From positions 1 through 64,000 of the forward strand of contig JADKIC010000008.1 in assembly GCA_016721435.1 (NCBI GenBank): DNA of 64,000 bases, written 5' to 3'. The first letter of the stretch is position 1; the number at the start of each line of letters is the position of its first letter. Made by a program: the position numbers and the translations under genes. The notes below the pieces were generated by a model. The model saw only the letters and a list, made by a program, of their open reading frames with translations. It was not told the DNA's origin and searched no databases. This document shows positions 61,209-64,000 of this stretch, piece after piece. This DNA comes from Bacteroidota bacterium (GTDB taxonomy: Bacteria; Bacteroidota; Bacteroidia; AKYH767-A; OLB10).

Positions 61209-64000
61209 TTAATGCGAAACGATCATGCGTTTGGTAATCTGCTGACCTTCGTAAGTAAGCGTATAAGTATAGAGTCCGGGAGCAAGTGTAGCGGTGTTAT
61301 ACTGAACAGTATGTTTACCGGCAGCCATGTTCTCATCTGTTAATATTTCGATAACCTGACCAATCATATCGTGCAATACGATGCGTACCTGACCTTGTGT
61401 TGGAATCATGTATTCAAACGTAGTATTCTGATCACTTGGGTTAGGATAGTTTTGGCTGATACCGAAATCGTTTACGGCGAACTCGTCTACACCAATTACT
61501 GAACATGGACCAAGATCTTCGAAGCATACGTCATCGATAGACCAACCTTCATCGTTAGCGCTATAATCGGAAGCAAATCTCCAGCGAATAATCAACTGCG
61601 TATTGGCATCAGGACGGAAGGTTTTCTCCGCATAAATCCAGTCATTGCGTATACCGGTGTACCCTTTCAAAGAAGGATCTGTTGGATCCAACTCAGATAC
61701 ATAAGTATAGTTAGGACTTGCACCATATAATAATGTATTTGGTGTGCCGGTCATATCTAAGCGGTTCCAGCTTTGACCGTAGTCGATAGAGTAATCAAGC
61801 GCACCGCCATCAGATCCATATTCCATACGGAACTCATGATGGAAGCTGATTTTATAGCAATGTCCTGTTTCCACACGGAACAGAGAAGAGAATAATCCGG
61901 AAGAATCTTTGTCAGCATAGTTGTTGGACAATTGCGTAGACCATGCTTTTACTCCGGTACGTGCACCACTCAGGTTAGGTTTAGAAGGAGTACCAAATTC
62001 CCACTGACTTTCATTTCTATACGAAATGGAGTTAGCTGTTACCCATTGGTTACCGCTTTCAAAACTGGTGCAATAAGGTAATTGATTTGTGGTAACAGAG
62101 TCAAATACAAGCACAGTCACACATGCCGTATCATCAAATTGATTTAAATCGGTAGAACCATTAGGACTATCTGTATACACACAAACCTCGTGGAAGCCGG
62201 GAACTGCGATCCATGTATTCAGGAAGTTATGCGTGCTTGTACTGTCAGGAAGTAATCCGTTTGGTGTGTATGAAACGGGATCACTGGAAACAATACCACC
62301 GTCAATTCTTAAGGTAACGTTGTGGTTGAATACCGTATTGATACCATTATTATTGATCGGAGCGGCAAACGTGATTGGCTGGCCCGGGAAGATCAACTGA
62401 TTCGGTACAGAAGTGTTTACGGAGATGGTAGCTACAGATAATGGAATCGGAACGAATATTTCGAAGTTATCTACAGAGACTCCGTCGGAGTTGGTGAATG
62501 CAACAGAAGTAAATACAAATCGGAACTGAACCAGAGGAACATTACCACCTACAGCGGAATATACATCTTTAAAGATAGACTGTACCCATAAACCACTGTT
62601 ATCATCCCAACTATCGTTGTTGTTGTACCAGTTGGTTACCTGCTGCGTAGTAGGTTGCAACAATACCCATGGACCATTGTTGACACTGTATTCGATATAC
62701 ATCTTATCGCCAAAAGCATTCATTACACGGTTCTGATAGAAACGTAATACGGCTGCTTGTGCGTTGGTGAAGTCAAAGAATGGTGTCGTTACATAGGTAA
62801 AGGCATTACCGGTAACAGCGCTGTTCAGGTTAACGTCCCAACAGGTAGGAGGTGAGTATGCACCGGAAGTACCGCCGAAGTTAGGCGTTCCAAATTCCAT
62901 ATAGTTCCGGGATCGCCACCTGGATTAATAGAAGGTGCCCATCCGATATTACCCGCATCGAAATTGTCAAAATAATTTGTACTGTAAGTTGGAACCAGGA
63001 TAGGTTGTCCGATTACATCAGCACAAGTAGTATCGTTGGAGGGCTCAACATCTGTTGGTAAGCTGGTCCAGGCACAAATAGTATTGATCCCTTGTTGGAA
63101 GGTAAAGTTTGGTAATACAACAGTAGTAACACCGCAAGGAGGTAATGATCCTGTCCAGGTGATGGTTTGAGGATTGCTGGCATTTACCCAATAAGTAATC
63201 GGAGTACTGGTGATAGTAGTTGCACCGAAGTTTTCAAGAGTAACAACCACAGGAGTGCTGGCTCCTACAGGAGCACCACCCGTTGGTTGATTGATGGCAG
63301 TTATACCCACATCATCACCCTGAGCAGCATAAATACAGAAATCATCAAGGCTGAATCCATCGGTAATTACAGACCCGTCAGAGGTAAAGACAAATCTGAA
63401 TTGAACCGGATCAGGACTGTTAAAGATTCCGGTAGTACAACATAGCTTGTAGGTAGATTTTATCCAGCCGTTGGAATTACCTGTCCAGGCAAATGACTGA
63501 CTGGAATTCAATTGATCATCATTGTACCAATTCGTACCACAAGGATCAGGGGCAGCATTACTACCGGATCCTACGGGCGACCATGTAACGCCGTTGTCAT
63601 TTGAAAAATCCAGGCGAGTACCATCCCAGGCATTCTCACAGTTGTAATTGAGGAAGAACTCTATTCTTCCGCAGAAATACCCGAGAAGTCAAAATAAGGA
63701 GTGTACAATTCACAATTTGCTGTATTGGTATACGCCGAGTTCAGGTTAACATCCCAGGCATTCGCACCGGAATTAGCACTGCTTGTTAATCCGAAAGCAG
63801 GTGTTCCCAGTTCCCAGATCGTTCCTGCATTTCCTCCGGCTGCAATCTGATTCGACCAGCCAATATTTCCTGATTCGAAATCATCACAATAAGAAGGTGT
63901 CGGAACAAGTGTTGGAATACCTACGAAACTGGCACAAATAGTATCATTGAAACCAAGACAGTCCCCGGTGAGTTCCGTCCAGATATAGATGGTATAGGTG
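61209..64000 (-). CDS. Large secreted MAM-like repeat protein with T9SS sorting domain (partial, frameshifted)
   Basis: The 3' part of a gene whose start lies beyond the right edge; more than 900 residues are visible. It is built from repeated modules with a CDDFESGNIGWSNQIAAGG or YFDNFDAGNIGWAPSINPGG type opening, then GTPAFGLTSSANSGANAWDV and a VQFRFVFTSDG.. SLDDFCIYA strand (MAM-like lectin fold), separated by short Ig-like linkers. It ends in a T9SS type A domain (NYPNPSDQNTTFEYMIPTQG ... YEGQQITKRMIVSH). Indels at about 63665 and 62895 break the frame. Presumably an adhesin or surface-layer protein. Confidence 0.8.

Overview
The window is a chromosomal segment of a Bacteroidota bacterium. 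The evidence is: Bacteroidota-type promoters (a TAnnTTTG -7 box 8-25 bases before start codons), type IX secretion (T9SS) C-terminal sorting domains on several secreted proteins, BatD/BatE and BatA-type proteins, a Rho factor with a long Ala/Pro-rich N-terminal insertion, and DUF4293, DUF2490, DUF2200 and AraC-CxxC proteins typical of the phylum. A genus cannot be named from sequence alone.

The most important property for a reader is that about twenty genes are broken by single-base indels, mostly in homopolymers. Reading across the indel restores a full-length family member every time (Rho, BatD, PhoH, pyruvate kinase, TolC and others). This looks like long-read consensus error rather than gene decay, so these genes are annotated as whole CDSs with the shift noted.

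Layout. 0-5.2 kb: rhomboid protease (with an internal gap), ComEC, an MBL-fold hydrolase, an Mpl-type murein ligase and a small NTF2-like protein. 5.2-6.15 kb: gene-free, with two tandem copies of a ~204-bp palindromic repeat and a cluster of 7-bp repeats. 6.1-22.1 kb: mostly housekeeping genes, nearly all on the minus strand: rho, a phosphoesterase, batE-batD, a PRTase, an NlpC/P60 peptidase, a methyltransferase, a lipid kinase, an LTA-synthase-like sulfatase, two paralogous small lipoproteins, PhoH, and a four-gene two-component operon. 22.2-25.7 kb: a four-copy CCTAAAGGG array in front of a BatA-domain protein translationally coupled to a dihydroorotase homologue that lacks its zinc-binding HxH motif.

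25.9-30.4 kb is the accessory zone: a lipocalin-like protein, a GT25-like glycosyltransferase, a winged-helix/nucleotidyltransferase pair behind a perfect 18-bp inverted repeat (a candidate AbiE-like toxin-antitoxin or defence module), an Imm27-like orphan immunity protein, a small membrane protein, a scrambled poly-G segment, and a tRNA-Ala(GGC) gene at the right edge.

30.4-45.1 kb: a CotH-kinase/lamin-tail T9SS protein, a SulP transporter, a complete type I secretion operon (ABC, HlyD, TolC, DUF2490) whose ABC protein has a degenerate ATPase and which faces a TetR regulator, then small DUF genes, an esterase and an AraC regulator. 45.5-49.2 kb: a FAD oxidoreductase with a C-terminal Rieske domain, a hidden Gln/Asn-rich protein and a zinc-ribbon/helix-hairpin-helix protein. 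49.3-64 kb: T9SS-exported surface proteins interspersed with an aldo/keto reductase and a pyruvate kinase that has an N-terminal helical domain. The last gene runs off the right edge.
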